Source of the DNA: Bradyrhizobium sp. Tv2a-2
GTDB lineage: Bacteria > Pseudomonadota > Alphaproteobacteria > Rhizobiales > Xanthobacteraceae
Direction: 5' to 3'
Assembly (NCBI RefSeq): GCF_000472425.1
Contig: NZ_AXAI01000005.1
Span: forward strand, 310,001-374,000
Length of the DNA: 64,000 bases
The position numbers and the translations under genes were made by a program. A model generated the notes under the pieces. The model worked only from the letters and a program-made list of their open reading frames with translations, was not told the origin of the DNA and did no database searches. The first letter of the stretch is position 1; each line of letters starts with the position of its first letter. Positions 37,170 through 46,331 of the stretch are shown here, piece after piece.

Positions 37170-38393
37170 ATGAAGAACAACAAAATCACTTTGCTCGCGG
37201 CGGCCGCCGCTTTCACGCTACTCACGACCCAGGGCGCATTTGCGCAAAAGAAATACGACACCGGCGCCGGCGACACCGAGATCAAGATCGGCAATGTCGA
37301 AGCCTATAGCGGCCCTGCTTCCGCCTACGGCATCATCGGCAAGACCGAGGACGCCTATTTCAAGATGATCAACGACAATGGCGGCATCAACGGCCGCAAG
37401 ATCAACTTCATTTCCTATGACGACGGCTACAGCCCGCCGAAGACCGTGGAGCAGATCCGCAAGCTGATCGAGAGCGACGAGGTATTCCTCGTGTTCAATG
37501 CACTGGGAACGCCGACGCAAACCGCGGTGCAGAAATATCAAAACACCAAGAAGGTGCCGCAGCTCTTCCTCGCCACCGGCGCCAGCAAGTGGAATGATCC
37601 GAAGGACTTCCCCTGGACCATGGGCTTCCAGCCGAGCTACCGGGTCGAGGCGCGGATCTTCGCCAAATATATTCTGAAGGAAAAGCCGAACGCCAAGGTC
37701 GCGGTGTTCTACCAGAACGACGATTTCGGCAAGGACTATGTTGCAGGCCTCAAGGATGTCTTCGGCGACAAGGCCTCAAGCCTGATCGTGGCGGAAGAGA
37801 GCTATGAGACCACCGAGCCTTCGATCGATTCCCATATCGTCAAGCTGAAGGGCACCGGCGCCGACGTGTTCGTCAATATCTCGACGCCGAAATTCGCAGC
37901 ACAAGCGATCAAGAAGATGGCGGAGCTCGAGTGGAAGCCGATGCACCTGATGACGGACGTTTCCATCTCGATCGGCGCGGTGATGAAGCCTGCCGGGCTT
38001 GATGCGTCCGAGGGCGTGTTGTCGGCCGGCTACCTCAAGGACGCCTCCGATCCGCAATGGAAGGACGACGCCGGCATGAAGAAGTTCATGGCCTTTATCG
38101 ACAAGTACATGCCAGGCGCCAACGTCTCCGACGCCAACCTGGTCTACGGCTTTGCGGCGGCGCAGACCATGGTGCAGGTGTTGCAGCAATGCGGCGACAA
38201 TCTCACGCGTGAGAATGTCATGAAGCAGGCGGCGAGCCTGAAGGGCTTTGCGCCTGACACTTTGATCCCCGGCATCACCGTATCGACCAGCCCGACCGAC
38301 TTCGCGCCGATCGAGCAGCTCAAGATGATGCGCTTCACCAACGGTAAGTGGGATCTCTTCGGCGACATCATCAGCGCCGAGACGGGGGGCTAG
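37170..38393 (+). CDS. ABC transporter substrate-binding protein, Leu/Ile/Val type
   Basis: 407-residue periplasmic binding protein. Sec signal MKNNKITLLAAAAAFTLLTT ends at GAFAQ, and the mature part opens with EIKIGNVEAYSGPASAYG, typical of HAAT-family receptors. Three in-frame ATGs occur upstream (37128, 37146, 37161); 37170 is chosen because it starts the signal peptide and has AGGGA about 10 nt before it. It lies 71 bp after the ligase gene and probably delivers that enzyme's substrate. No permease follows; the Liv-type permease set at 44.5 kb is the closest candidate partner. Confidence 0.87.
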   Translation: MKNNKITLLAAAAAFTLLTTQGAFAQKKYDTGAGDTEIKIGNVEAYSGPASAYGIIGKTEDAYFKMINDNGGINGRKINFISYDDGYSPPKTVEQIRKLIESDEVFLVFNALGTPTQTAVQKYQNTKKVPQLFLATGASKWNDPKDFPWTMGFQPSYRVEARIFAKYILKEKPNAKVAVFYQNDDFGKDYVAGLKDVFGDKASSLIVAEESYETTEPSIDSHIVKLKGTGADVFVNISTPKFAAQAIKKMAELEWKPMHLMTDVSISIGAVMKPAGLDASEGVLSAGYLKDASDPQWKDDAGMKKFMAFIDKYMPGANVSDANLVYGFAAAQTMVQVLQQCGDNLTRENVMKQAASLKGFAPDTLIPGITVSTSPTDFAPIEQLKMMRFTNGKWDLFGDIISAETGG

Positions 38394-38410
38394 TAGTTAG
38401 CCGCAGTGAC

Positions 38411-38451
38411 GTCATTCCGGGATGCGCCGCAAGGCGCAGACCCGGAATGAC
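38411..38451. repeat. GGAATGAC-type palindromic repeat, short copy 4
   Basis: 41-bp minimal form: GTCATTCCGGG, a short inner palindrome GCGCCGCAAGGCGC, then CCCGGAATGAC. It lies between the convergent binding-protein and regulator genes. The stem could also serve as a bidirectional terminator. Confidence 0.75.
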
Positions 38452-38459
38452 GGAATACG

Positions 38460-39233
38460 CTACCCCGGCAAGAACAACGCGAACGGCTCCTCGGTCGTGC
38501 GGCGCAGGTGCCGGCGGTAGAGTTCGTAGTTCGGATCGCTTGCCGAAATCCGTCCCATGGTGGGGCTTGCAACGGTCTTGATCGGCAGGAAGGCGATGGC
38601 TGCGGCGATCGGGGTCAGGGTCGAGCCGCGTCCGGCGAGAAGTGTGGTGATGATGCCGTACATCTCACCGGTGATGGTCGGACGCGACACCGTGATCAGC
38701 CGGTGCTGCCCATTGCGGTTGGTGACGAGATAGATGAAGCCGGACTCGTTTGGCAGAGCCACCTCGCCCCATTGGGTGTAGGCCGAATCCTGTCGTTCGC
38801 CCTCGCGAAACACCAGCGATGAGGCCGCGGCGTCCCAGACGATCTCGGTGCGATAGGCGTAGACCGCGTCCTTGTCACCAAAAGAGGGACGCAGCGTCAG
38901 GTAGACGCCTTCCAGCCGGCTCGCCGCACGGTGCGAATAGGCACCTAAACTGTCGGGCGCGATATCTCCGCCAGCGGCCGGCTTGACCGTCGCGACCTCG
39001 GCCTTATCTCCGCCCTTGCGCAAGGAGACGCCGAGCGCCTGCTCCAGGCGCACGGTCGTGGCGAGCGTGAATGGCCGACGCCCGCCCAGGACCTTTTCCA
39101 AAGTCGACAGGCTGAGCTTGGCCTGTTCGGCCAGCGTCTGCCGGGAGATCCGGCGCCGCGCGATCTCCTCACGAATGGTCTCTGCGATTTGCCGGCTTTG
39201 CCCGGCGGAAAGCTGGTGGTCCGGCGTTGTCAT
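38460..39233 (-). CDS. Xre-like helix-turn-helix regulator with unknown C-terminal domain
   Basis: 257-residue protein. The N-terminal HTH (about residues 12-70) reads ETIREEIARRRISRQTLAEQ then LSLSTLEKVLGG. It is followed by a roughly 180-residue domain with a beta-rich pattern (GVYLTLRPSFGDKDAVYAYR, FIYLVTNRNGQHRLITVSRP) that I do not recognise as a named ligand domain. The start at 39233 (MTTPDHQLSAG) has AGGGATC upstream; longer frames read into arginine/proline-rich non-coding sequence. Target genes are unknown. It is divergent from the VIT remnant and convergent with the binding-protein gene. Confidence 0.78.
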   Translation of the reverse strand: MTTPDHQLSAGQSRQIAETIREEIARRRISRQTLAEQAKLSLSTLEKVLGGRRPFTLATTVRLEQALGVSLRKGGDKAEVATVKPAAGGDIAPDSLGAYSHRAASRLEGVYLTLRPSFGDKDAVYAYRTEIVWDAAASSLVFREGERQDSAYTQWGEVALPNESGFIYLVTNRNGQHRLITVSRPTITGEMYGIITTLLAGRGSTLTPIAAAIAFLPIKTVASPTMGRISASDPNYELYRRHLRRTTEEPFALFLPG

Positions 39234-39421
39234 CGTGATCCCTGCTCGACTCGCCATCACTGTAGCAGACGCACAATTCGGCACAAAACCGCACATCGGC
39301 GCCCGGGTCGCGGCGCGGCCGGACGGCGGGCGGCCGAACATTGTCGATCATTCTGCTCGCGGCGGAGAGGCGGTTTCTAAAGAAATGGTGACCGGAAAAC
39401 TGACTTTCCGGAGCTACTCAA

Positions 39422-39753
39422 ATGACGACCCGCGACCACACCGAGATCGAGCGTTTTTCGGTCCCGTCGAAACTCATAACCGTCCTCCTTTTCCTGTTGG
39501 CACAAGTCGTGGCCGCGCTCTTGATCGGATCCGTGGCGCTGGCGATAAGCCCAACGCAGGCGGCGGAAGTCCAGCGCGCCGCGCTCGTCAAGCCGGCGAT
39601 GCCCGGGCCGGCTCGCTGCTCCTGAAGGACCGCGACAATTCCCGGCTCGGCATAGACGTCGATATCACGGTCCCCGGCCCGACGCCTCGCGCCCGCGTCA
39701 CCCAGCTGTTCCGCAACCCGACGCAGAATTGGATGAAAGCTACTTACGTCTAA
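39422..39753 (+). pseudogene. remnant of VIT-domain (inter-alpha-trypsin-like, sortase-target) protein gene
   Basis: The first 57 codons (MTTRDHTEIERF, then a TM anchor LITVLLFLLAQVVAALLI) read in one frame. From about 39594 the coding sense moves to the next frame, which gives DARAGSLLLKDRDNSRLG and ARVTQLFRNPTQNW, the opening of a VIT domain. Restoring one base near 39594 (KPG-DAR) joins the two pieces. The second piece stops at TAA 39751-39753, just after KATYV, where intact homologues continue for several hundred residues with the VIT and VWA domains. So there is both a 1-nt frameshift and loss of most of the 3' part. No sortase gene is nearby. Family recognition is from memory. Confidence 0.65.
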
Positions 39754-39921
39754 CCGGAGCGCTGTCTGCTGCACGCCACGATGATCGCGGCTGTTTCGTG
39801 ATCGCATGTTGCGCTACGCGCTTGCCCTGTCTTCGTTGTTTGTGTTGCGGCCCGTCCCGTGAGATGCTTGCCTGGCTGACGGTCGAACCCGGACCACAAG
39901 TTCAATCGAATTGTTGCGATA

Positions 39922-40638
39922 ATGGACCCGCAGATTCATTACCTGCCGCTGACGCCAGGCCCGTTCTCGGTCCTGGTGCTGCTGTTTGCCGTACTGATCG
40001 TGCTGATCCAGCTTCGCATCCTGCGCTACGCCTATATGAAGCTCGGCGTCGGGCCAGGCGCCGCCCTGCTCCTGCTGTTCGGCTCGCTGGTCGGCAGCTA
40101 CTTCAACATCCCGATCAGCGTGCTGCCGGGTCAGACAGTGCACACCGGCGAGATCGTCGATTTCTTCGGCATGCGTTATGTCGTACCGCTGGTGACGTCC
40201 TATCCCGGGACCGTGCTGGCAGTGAATGTCGGCGGCGCCGTCATTCCGACGCTGATGTCGATCTACCTGGTGCTGCGCTATCAGCTGTTCCTGCGCGCGG
40301 CGATCGCAGTGATCGTCATCGCCCTCGTCATCCATTCCAGCGCGACACCCGTGCGGGGCGTCGGCATCGCCGTACCCGTGTTTGTGCCGGTCGTGGTCAC
40401 CGCGATCCTCGCCTTCATCCTGTCGCGCGAATATGCCGCGCCACTCGCCTATATCGGCGGCTCCATGGGCACGCTGATCGGCGCCGACCTGATGAATCTC
40501 GGCAAGATCAATGGGCTCGGCGCACCGGTCGCCTCGATCGGCGGCGCTGGAACGTTCGACGGTATTTTCCTGACCGGCATTCTGGCCGTGCTGCTTGCCG
40601 GCATCGCATCTCCCGCGCGACCACGACCGTCCTGGTAA
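39922..40638 (+). CDS. DUF1614 integral membrane protein
   Basis: 238-residue membrane protein with about seven hydrophobic segments. It opens MDPQIHYLPLTPGPFSVLVL and contains LGVGPGAALLLLFGSLVGSY and GGSMGTLIGADLMNL, which I recognise as the DUF1614 family. The family has no assigned function. Conserved Asp in a glycine-rich TM (GTLIGADLMNLGKI) could bind an ion, which is speculation. It is a lone gene downstream of the VIT remnant. Confidence 0.75.
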   Translation: MDPQIHYLPLTPGPFSVLVLLFAVLIVLIQLRILRYAYMKLGVGPGAALLLLFGSLVGSYFNIPISVLPGQTVHTGEIVDFFGMRYVVPLVTSYPGTVLAVNVGGAVIPTLMSIYLVLRYQLFLRAAIAVIVIALVIHSSATPVRGVGIAVPVFVPVVVTAILAFILSREYAAPLAYIGGSMGTLIGADLMNLGKINGLGAPVASIGGAGTFDGIFLTGILAVLLAGIASPARPRPSW

Positions 40639-40804
40639 TGCGAAAACGACGCACAGCCATGCCTGCCATGGCATGACGTGAGTTGCCACGTCATTCATCT
40701 GCCCATAAAACCTCGGAACATCGCTGTAGACGGCGATCGCATAATTCGTCGAGCGGAAAAACGACACGGCCCAATAATCAAATAACAAAGGGAAGAGTTC
40801 GCCT

Positions 40805-43024
40805 ATGGAAGCGCATGTCTCGACCGGCTCCATCTTATCTGAAACGTGGTCACCTTCCCCCGACGCGGGCCCGGTCATTGCCGGCATCCACGCGATGCTG
40901 CATCCGCGCAACATCGTGCTGGTCGGCGCCACTGACAAGCCGGGCAACTATGCCGAGCGCATCTGGAACAATCTGATCAAGTACAAATACGAAGGCGGGC
41001 TCTATCCCATCAACGCCAAGCGCGACACGGTCTGGGGCGTGGCCTGCTACAAGGATTTTGCCTCCCTGCCCGAAAAGCCCGATCATGTGCTGGTGCTGGT
41101 GCCGGCGCGCTTCGCCGTCCAGGTGGTGCGCGAGGCGGCCGCCGCGGGCGCGCGCTCGGCGACGATCGTCACCTCAGGCTTTTCCGAATTGCAGGACGAG
41201 GAGAGCCAGCGGCTTGCCGCCGAGCTGGAGGCCGCGGTGCGGGAGACCGGGCTCGCGGTCACGGGGCCCAATTGCCTCGGAAACTTGAGCGCGGGCGAAA
41301 AGCTCTTCACCAACATCGACGACCGCGCCGTCAGCATGGAGCAGGGCGCGGTGGCGATCGCCGGCCAGTCCGGCGCCATCGTGATGGCGATCCGGCAGGC
41401 ACTCGAGGATCGCGGCATCGGCGTCGGCTACATGGTCACGACGGGCAACGAGGCCGGATTGGAAACACCGGACCTGATGGCCTATTTCGCCGCCGATCCC
41501 TCCATTCGCGTGATCGTGGTTTATCTCGAAGGCGTGCGCAACACCAAGGCGTTCCGCGATGCCTGCAAGGCCGCACGTGCCGCCGGCAAGCCCGTGATCG
41601 CGCTCAAGCTCGGGACGTCCGAAGGCGGGCGCGCCGCCGCCATGGCGCATACCGGCGCTCTGGCCGGCTCGATCGAAACCTTCGACGCGATCTCGACCCG
41701 CGAGGGCGTGATCCGGGTACGCGGGCTCGATGAACTCATCGAGACCACCGAATGCTTCGTTCATACCGAGGTCCCCAAGGGCAACCGGCTCGCCGGGGTG
41801 ACGCTGTCGGGCGGCAAGCGCGGGCTTCTGATCGACGCATTCTATTCGGCGGGACTGAATTTTGCACCACTCAGCGAGGATGCGAGCGGAAAGCTGGCGG
41901 CAATGCTCGGACCGGGTTCGATCGTCGGCAATCCACTCGACGCCGGCTTTGCCGCGGTGGTCGATCCGTCGGTCTACATGAAATCGATCAAGATCATGAT
42001 CGACGATCCCGACACCGATATCGTCATCGTCGATTCCGAGTTTCCGAAGGCGCCGCATGAATTGCGCGAGCGCAACATCCGCATCGTCAACGACATGGCG
42101 GGCGAGGCGTCCAAGCCCGTGATCTATATCAGTACGATGTCCGTCGGTTTTACCGAGCACACCAAGGGCTTACGCAAATCCGTGCCCAACATCGTGGTGA
42201 TGCAGGGCCTGGACCGCGCGGTCGGCGCGATCAGGGAACTGATCGACTATGCCGCGCTCGACAAGAACGTGCCGGACCTCGTCTCGAGCTCCACCGCGCA
42301 GGCCCGCTCGCTGCTGGAAAAGACGCTGAAGAATGCCAGCGGCGCCGCGCTCGACGAGGTCGCCTCGAAGAAGCTGCTCAAGGCCTATGGCATCCCGATC
42401 TCGAAGGAGGCGATTGCGCAGACCGCTGCTGAAGCCGCAACGATCGCCAAAAAGATCGGCTTTCCCGTCGTCGCAAAAGTGGTCAGCCCGGATATCCTGC
42501 ACAAATCCGACATCGGCGGCGTGGTGCTCAATCTCAACAGCGCGGCCGAGGTGAAGAAGGCGTTCAGCGACATCATTGCGCGGGTCAAGAAGCTGAAGAC
42601 CAAGCCAAAGCTCGAAGGCATTCTGATTGCGCAGCAGGTCAAGGCCGATCTCGAGCTCGTGGTCGGCGCCTCGCTTGATGCCGAGATGGGACCGGTGGTG
42701 CTGTTCGGAACCGGCGGCATCGATATCGAGCTGGTGAAGGACGTGGCTCTCGCTGGCGCGCCGGTCGACGCCAATGAGGCGAAAAAGCTGATCAGCCGCA
42801 CCAAGGCGGGCGTGAAGATCAGAGGCTATCGTGGCAAGCCCGCGATGCACGAGGCCTCCGCCGTCAAGGCGCTGGTCGGGCTGTCCAACCTGATCGCCGA
42901 TGCCAATGGCCGCATCGCCTCGATCGATGTCAACCCGTTCCTGATCAACGCCAAGACCGGGGTCGCAGTCGATGCGCTGGTGGTGCTGAACAATGAAGCA
43001 GCCAAAGCAGCGGCCGGGCATTGA
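40805..43024 (+). CDS. NDP-forming acyl-CoA ligase (acetate-CoA ligase family)
   Basis: 739-residue fused alpha-beta acyl-CoA synthetase of the NDP-forming superfamily, which interconverts acyl-CoA + NDP + Pi and acid + CoA + NTP. N-terminal CoA-binding Rossmann domain (residues about 25-155, NIVLVGATDKPGNYAERIW). A ligase-CoA domain follows, with the proposed phospho-His at His282 in AHTGALAGS. The C-terminal ATP-grasp domain is at about 510-735 (GIPISKEAIAQTAAEAATIA, then KVVSPDILHKSDIGGVVLNL). AGGGAAGAG precedes the ATG. It is the first gene of a same-strand run with a complete Liv-type importer, so it may activate the imported acid. Confidence 0.9.
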   Translation: MEAHVSTGSILSETWSPSPDAGPVIAGIHAMLHPRNIVLVGATDKPGNYAERIWNNLIKYKYEGGLYPINAKRDTVWGVACYKDFASLPEKPDHVLVLVPARFAVQVVREAAAAGARSATIVTSGFSELQDEESQRLAAELEAAVRETGLAVTGPNCLGNLSAGEKLFTNIDDRAVSMEQGAVAIAGQSGAIVMAIRQALEDRGIGVGYMVTTGNEAGLETPDLMAYFAADPSIRVIVVYLEGVRNTKAFRDACKAARAAGKPVIALKLGTSEGGRAAAMAHTGALAGSIETFDAISTREGVIRVRGLDELIETTECFVHTEVPKGNRLAGVTLSGGKRGLLIDAFYSAGLNFAPLSEDASGKLAAMLGPGSIVGNPLDAGFAAVVDPSVYMKSIKIMIDDPDTDIVIVDSEFPKAPHELRERNIRIVNDMAGEASKPVIYISTMSVGFTEHTKGLRKSVPNIVVMQGLDRAVGAIRELIDYAALDKNVPDLVSSSTAQARSLLEKTLKNASGAALDEVASKKLLKAYGIPISKEAIAQTAAEAATIAKKIGFPVVAKVVSPDILHKSDIGGVVLNLNSAAEVKKAFSDIIARVKKLKTKPKLEGILIAQQVKADLELVVGASLDAEMGPVVLFGTGGIDIELVKDVALAGAPVDANEAKKLISRTKAGVKIRGYRGKPAMHEASAVKALVGLSNLIADANGRIASIDVNPFLINAKTGVAVDALVVLNNEAAKAAAGH

Positions 43025-43185
43025 CCCGCCCCGCCCGTTAACGATCGCGGCCTGGTCAACTTGGTCAAAGGTTGCAGGCTTTCTCAATGGCGAAAAGGAA
43101 CAGGAACGGCTAGCCTCGGAACACCACAAGGCATCGGAGAATGCCGCCCCAACAAGACCAACACAATCTTGCCTGGGAGGATATG

Positions 43186-44439
43186 ATGGCTACTGGAAAT
43201 CGCCCCTGGTCCGTCAACCGGCGGACCATTCTCACATCGGGCGCCGCTATTGCTGCGGCGCAAATTACCTCTCCCTTCATCATCACGGCCCGCGGCGAGA
43301 CGCCAATCCGGATCGGATTGGTCGATCCGCTGACCGGCGTCTATGCTGCGATCGCACAAGGCGAGGTGGTGGGCGCCAAATACGCCGTCGAGGAGATCAA
43401 TAAAAGCGGCGGTATCCTCGGCCGGCCGATCGAGCTGCTGGTCGAAGACTCCGCCAACGACGTCGGTACCGGCGTGCAAAAGACCCGCAAGCTCATCGAG
43501 CGCGACCAGGTCAGTTTCATCATTGGTGACGTCAACTCCGGCATCGCCATCGCGATGGCGCAGGTCACCAGCGAGAAGAAGGTGCTGCATATCGTCTCGG
43601 GCGGCCACACCGATCCCGTCACCGGGACGAGCTGTTCCTGGAACGTATTTCGCGTCTGCAACGCCACCGCCATGGACGCCAATGCGATCGCCTCCACGCT
43701 GATCGAGAAGTTCGGCAAGAAGTGGTATTTCCTCACGCCCGACTATGCCTACGGCCATTCGGTGCAGGCGAGCTTCGAGAAAGTCTTGAAAGCCGCGGGC
43801 GGCACGTCTGGGGGCTCGCTCGTGCCGCTGGGAACGCCGGACTATTCCTCCTATCTGATCCAGGCCAAGGCCTATAATCCGCAGGTCTTGATCAACGTAA
43901 TGGGCGGTGGCGATCAGGTCGCGAGCCTCAAGCAATTCGTGCAATTCGGTCTGGACAAGCAGATGGCGGTCGGCGGCACCCTGTTCGAGCTCGAGAGCAT
44001 TCGTGCCGTGCCGGACGCCGCGCGCATCGGCTGGTGGACGATGGAATGGTGGTGGGACCAGCCGGGCGTTCCGCATGTTGCGGAATTCAATGCCGCGATC
44101 AAGAAGATCACCGGGGGTGCTGCGACGGCACGCAACTGGTTCGGCTACGCCTCGGTGCAGACGCTCGCCCTGATCGCCAACCAGGAGAAGACGCTCGATG
44201 CGCCCAAGCTTGCGCGCGCGCTGTCCGGCTTCAAGCTGCCGCCACAAATCGCGCTGCAGCCGGGTTCGCCGTCATACCGCGCTGGTGACCACGAACTGAT
44301 GAGCACGGTCTTCGTCGGCGAGGCGCATCCGCCGCAAGGCGACCCCGACAACATGTTCACGGTGAGGAATCCGGTGCCGGGCGAGAAGGCGGCCGGCTCG
44401 GTGGAAGAAACCGGCTGCAAGATGCAGTGGCCGGCGTGA
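43186..44439 (+). CDS. ABC transporter substrate-binding protein, Liv type, Tat-like signal
   Basis: 417-residue binding protein. The N-terminus has an RR-containing signal (VNRRTILTSGAAIAAAQ), suggesting Tat export, followed by IRIGLVDPLTGVYAAIAQGE. ATG at 43186 is chosen because GGGAGG lies 5 nt upstream; the adjacent ATG at 43183 is too close to it. It is followed by a strong hairpin and then the two permease and two ATPase genes. YFLTPDYAYGHSVQASFEK is the usual hinge segment. Ligand is probably a carboxylate or amide related to the ligase gene upstream. Confidence 0.9.
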   Translation: MATGNRPWSVNRRTILTSGAAIAAAQITSPFIITARGETPIRIGLVDPLTGVYAAIAQGEVVGAKYAVEEINKSGGILGRPIELLVEDSANDVGTGVQKTRKLIERDQVSFIIGDVNSGIAIAMAQVTSEKKVLHIVSGGHTDPVTGTSCSWNVFRVCNATAMDANAIASTLIEKFGKKWYFLTPDYAYGHSVQASFEKVLKAAGGTSGGSLVPLGTPDYSSYLIQAKAYNPQVLINVMGGGDQVASLKQFVQFGLDKQMAVGGTLFELESIRAVPDAARIGWWTMEWWWDQPGVPHVAEFNAAIKKITGGAATARNWFGYASVQTLALIANQEKTLDAPKLARALSGFKLPPQIALQPGSPSYRAGDHELMSTVFVGEAHPPQGDPDNMFTVRNPVPGEKAAGSVEETGCKMQWPA

Positions 44440-44452
44440 CAGGATTGCCGTC

Positions 44453-44478
44453 CGCCCGGTGCCATCAGGCACCGGGCG
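44453..44478 (+). promoter_or_regulatory. intra-operon hairpin after the binding-protein gene
   Basis: Perfect 11-bp GC-rich stem (44453-44463 with 44468-44478) and ATCA loop, 14 nt after the binding-protein stop and 34 nt before the first permease start. Such a hairpin can stabilise the upstream message or partly terminate, giving more binding protein than membrane subunits. No T-tract. Confidence 0.55.
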
Positions 44479-44511
44479 TCGCGTCGCACAACGATGTGGC
44501 CTCGGTGAATT

Positions 44512-45381
44512 ATGACGCTGCTACTCCTGTTCAACATTACCAATGGTCTCATCGTCGGCGCGTTCTATGTCCTGATGGCGCTCGGCCTCTCGTTGATCCT
44601 CAACTTAAGCAACGTCATCAACTTCGCTCATGGCGGATTTCTCGTCATCGGCGGCTATATCGCCTATGCGATCTCGCCCTATGTCGGGTTCTGGGGTGCG
44701 CTCTTGCTCGCCCCGCCTTTGACGGCCGTGATCGGCCTGGTCGTCGAGCGTGTCCTGATCCGGCCGCTCTACGGGCGAGATCCGCTCTACAGCCTGCTTC
44801 TGACCTTCGGGCTTGCTTTCATGATCGAAGATTTGACCCGTTTCATCTTCGGCCCGCAGGGCAAGCCGTTCGCCATACCGGCCTTCCTGGCGCAACCGCT
44901 CAGCAACGAGCTGTTCTTCATCACCGGCTATCGTCTCTTCATGGTGGCGATGGTGTTCGTCGCGATTGCGCTCTTGTTCGTGCTGCTGCGCTACACGCGG
45001 CTCGGGATCCGCATCCGCGCCGGCACGCTTGACCTGGAGACCGTCGCAGCGCTCGGCATCAATGTGCGGCTGCTGCGCTCGCTCAATTTCGCGGTCGGCA
45101 TCTTTCTCGCCGGTCTCTCCGGCGTGCTGGCCGCCGGGCAGCTCGGTCTTGAACCCACCATGGGCACTGGCCTTCTGATGCCGAGCTTCATCGCCATCAT
45201 CGTCGGCGGCATCGGCAGCCTGCCGGGAACGCTGGTCGGCGGGCTCCTGATCGGCGTGGCTTCGGGCGTCACCGCCGTGTTCTTCCCGGCGGCGAGCGAA
45301 GCGGTGATCTACGTGCTGATGGCTGTGATCCTGCTGACGCGGCCACGCGGCTTGTTCGGCGAAGAAGGAATGATGGGTTGA
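44512..45381 (+). CDS. branched-chain-type ABC transporter permease, LivH-like
   Basis: 289-residue inner-membrane permease with about eight hydrophobic segments. It shows the LivH family marks ALGLSLILNLSNVINFAHGG and GGLLIGVASGVTAVF. Subunit one of the permease dimer. Its stop overlaps the next gene's TTG start (TTGA, 45378-45381). Confidence 0.93.
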   Translation: MTLLLLFNITNGLIVGAFYVLMALGLSLILNLSNVINFAHGGFLVIGGYIAYAISPYVGFWGALLLAPPLTAVIGLVVERVLIRPLYGRDPLYSLLLTFGLAFMIEDLTRFIFGPQGKPFAIPAFLAQPLSNELFFITGYRLFMVAMVFVAIALLFVLLRYTRLGIRIRAGTLDLETVAALGINVRLLRSLNFAVGIFLAGLSGVLAAGQLGLEPTMGTGLLMPSFIAIIVGGIGSLPGTLVGGLLIGVASGVTAVFFPAASEAVIYVLMAVILLTRPRGLFGEEGMMG

Positions 45382-46331
45382 CCGCCGCATCGTCACGCAA
45401 ATTGATCGTCCTGGCGGCGATCTGGGTTGTCCTGCTGCTGGCCCCCTACTGGATGGCGCCGCTGGGCGGCTACACCGCGCTCGCGACCCGCGTGCTCGTG
45501 CTCGGGCTCGCCGCGATGTCGGTGAATTTCCTGCTGGGATTTACCGGCGTATTGTCGTTCGGCCATGCGGCCTGGTTCGGCCTTGGCGCCTATGGCGCGG
45601 GACTGACCTTGAAATATCTTGCACTAAGCACCCCGCTTGCGGTCATCGCCGGCATGCTGCTCGGCGGCCTTTGCGGCGCAATCCTCGGCACATTGCTGGT
45701 GCGCCGCCGCGGCGTCTATTTCGCCATGGTGACCATCGCTTTCGGCCAGGTGTTCTATTACATCGCCTTCCAATGGAGCTCGCTGACCGGCGGCGATGAC
45801 GGCCTGCGCGGCTTTGCCCGGCAGCCGCTCGATTTCGGCCTGTTCAAGCTCGACATCCTCTCCGACGCCAACATCTTCTACTACTTCGTCCTGGTCTGCT
45901 TTGCGCTCGTCGTCGGCACCATGGGCTTCATCCTGCGCTCGCCCTTCGGTCGCACCATGATCGCGATCCGGGAGAACGAGCGCCGCGCGCGCTTCCTCGG
46001 CATTCCCGTCGAACGGCACATCTGGATCGCCTTCACTCTGTCCTGCTTTTTCATGGGATTTGCTGGCGCGCTTTACGCACTGGTCAACAATTTCGCCGAC
46101 CCGCGAGGACTGCATTACAGCCAGTCCGGCGATTTCGTCATGATGGCCGTGATGGGCGGCATGCGCAGCTTCTGGGGACCGCTCTTGGGCGCCGCCGTCT
46201 TCGTGGTGCTGCAGGACTATCTCTCCAGCATCACGGTGAACTGGATGTCCTTCGTCGGCCTGCTGTTCATCCTGGTGGTGCTGTTCTTCCCACGCGGCCT
46301 GCTTGGCTTCTTTCAACGGAGCAAGGCGTGA
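45378..46331 (+). CDS. branched-chain-type ABC transporter permease, LivM-like
   Basis: 317-residue permease, about nine hydrophobic segments, with the LivM signatures LLGFTGVLSFGHAAWFGLGA and FGRTMIAIRENERRARFLGI (the ATPase-coupling loop). TTG start overlapping the LivH stop; its own stop overlaps the ATPase GTG (GTGA). Confidence 0.93.
   Translation: MTAASSRKLIVLAAIWVVLLLAPYWMAPLGGYTALATRVLVLGLAAMSVNFLLGFTGVLSFGHAAWFGLGAYGAGLTLKYLALSTPLAVIAGMLLGGLCGAILGTLLVRRRGVYFAMVTIAFGQVFYYIAFQWSSLTGGDDGLRGFARQPLDFGLFKLDILSDANIFYYFVLVCFALVVGTMGFILRSPFGRTMIAIRENERRARFLGIPVERHIWIAFTLSCFFMGFAGALYALVNNFADPRGLHYSQSGDFVMMAVMGGMRSFWGPLLGAAVFVVLQDYLSSITVNWMSFVGLLFILVVLFFPRGLLGFFQRSKA

Noticed and set aside
38983..39600. 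5' part of a 256-codon plus-strand frame ending at 39753
   Set aside because: Only its last roughly 50 codons (the VIT fragment) are real coding sequence; the rest runs antisense to the Xre-like regulator and through its promoter.
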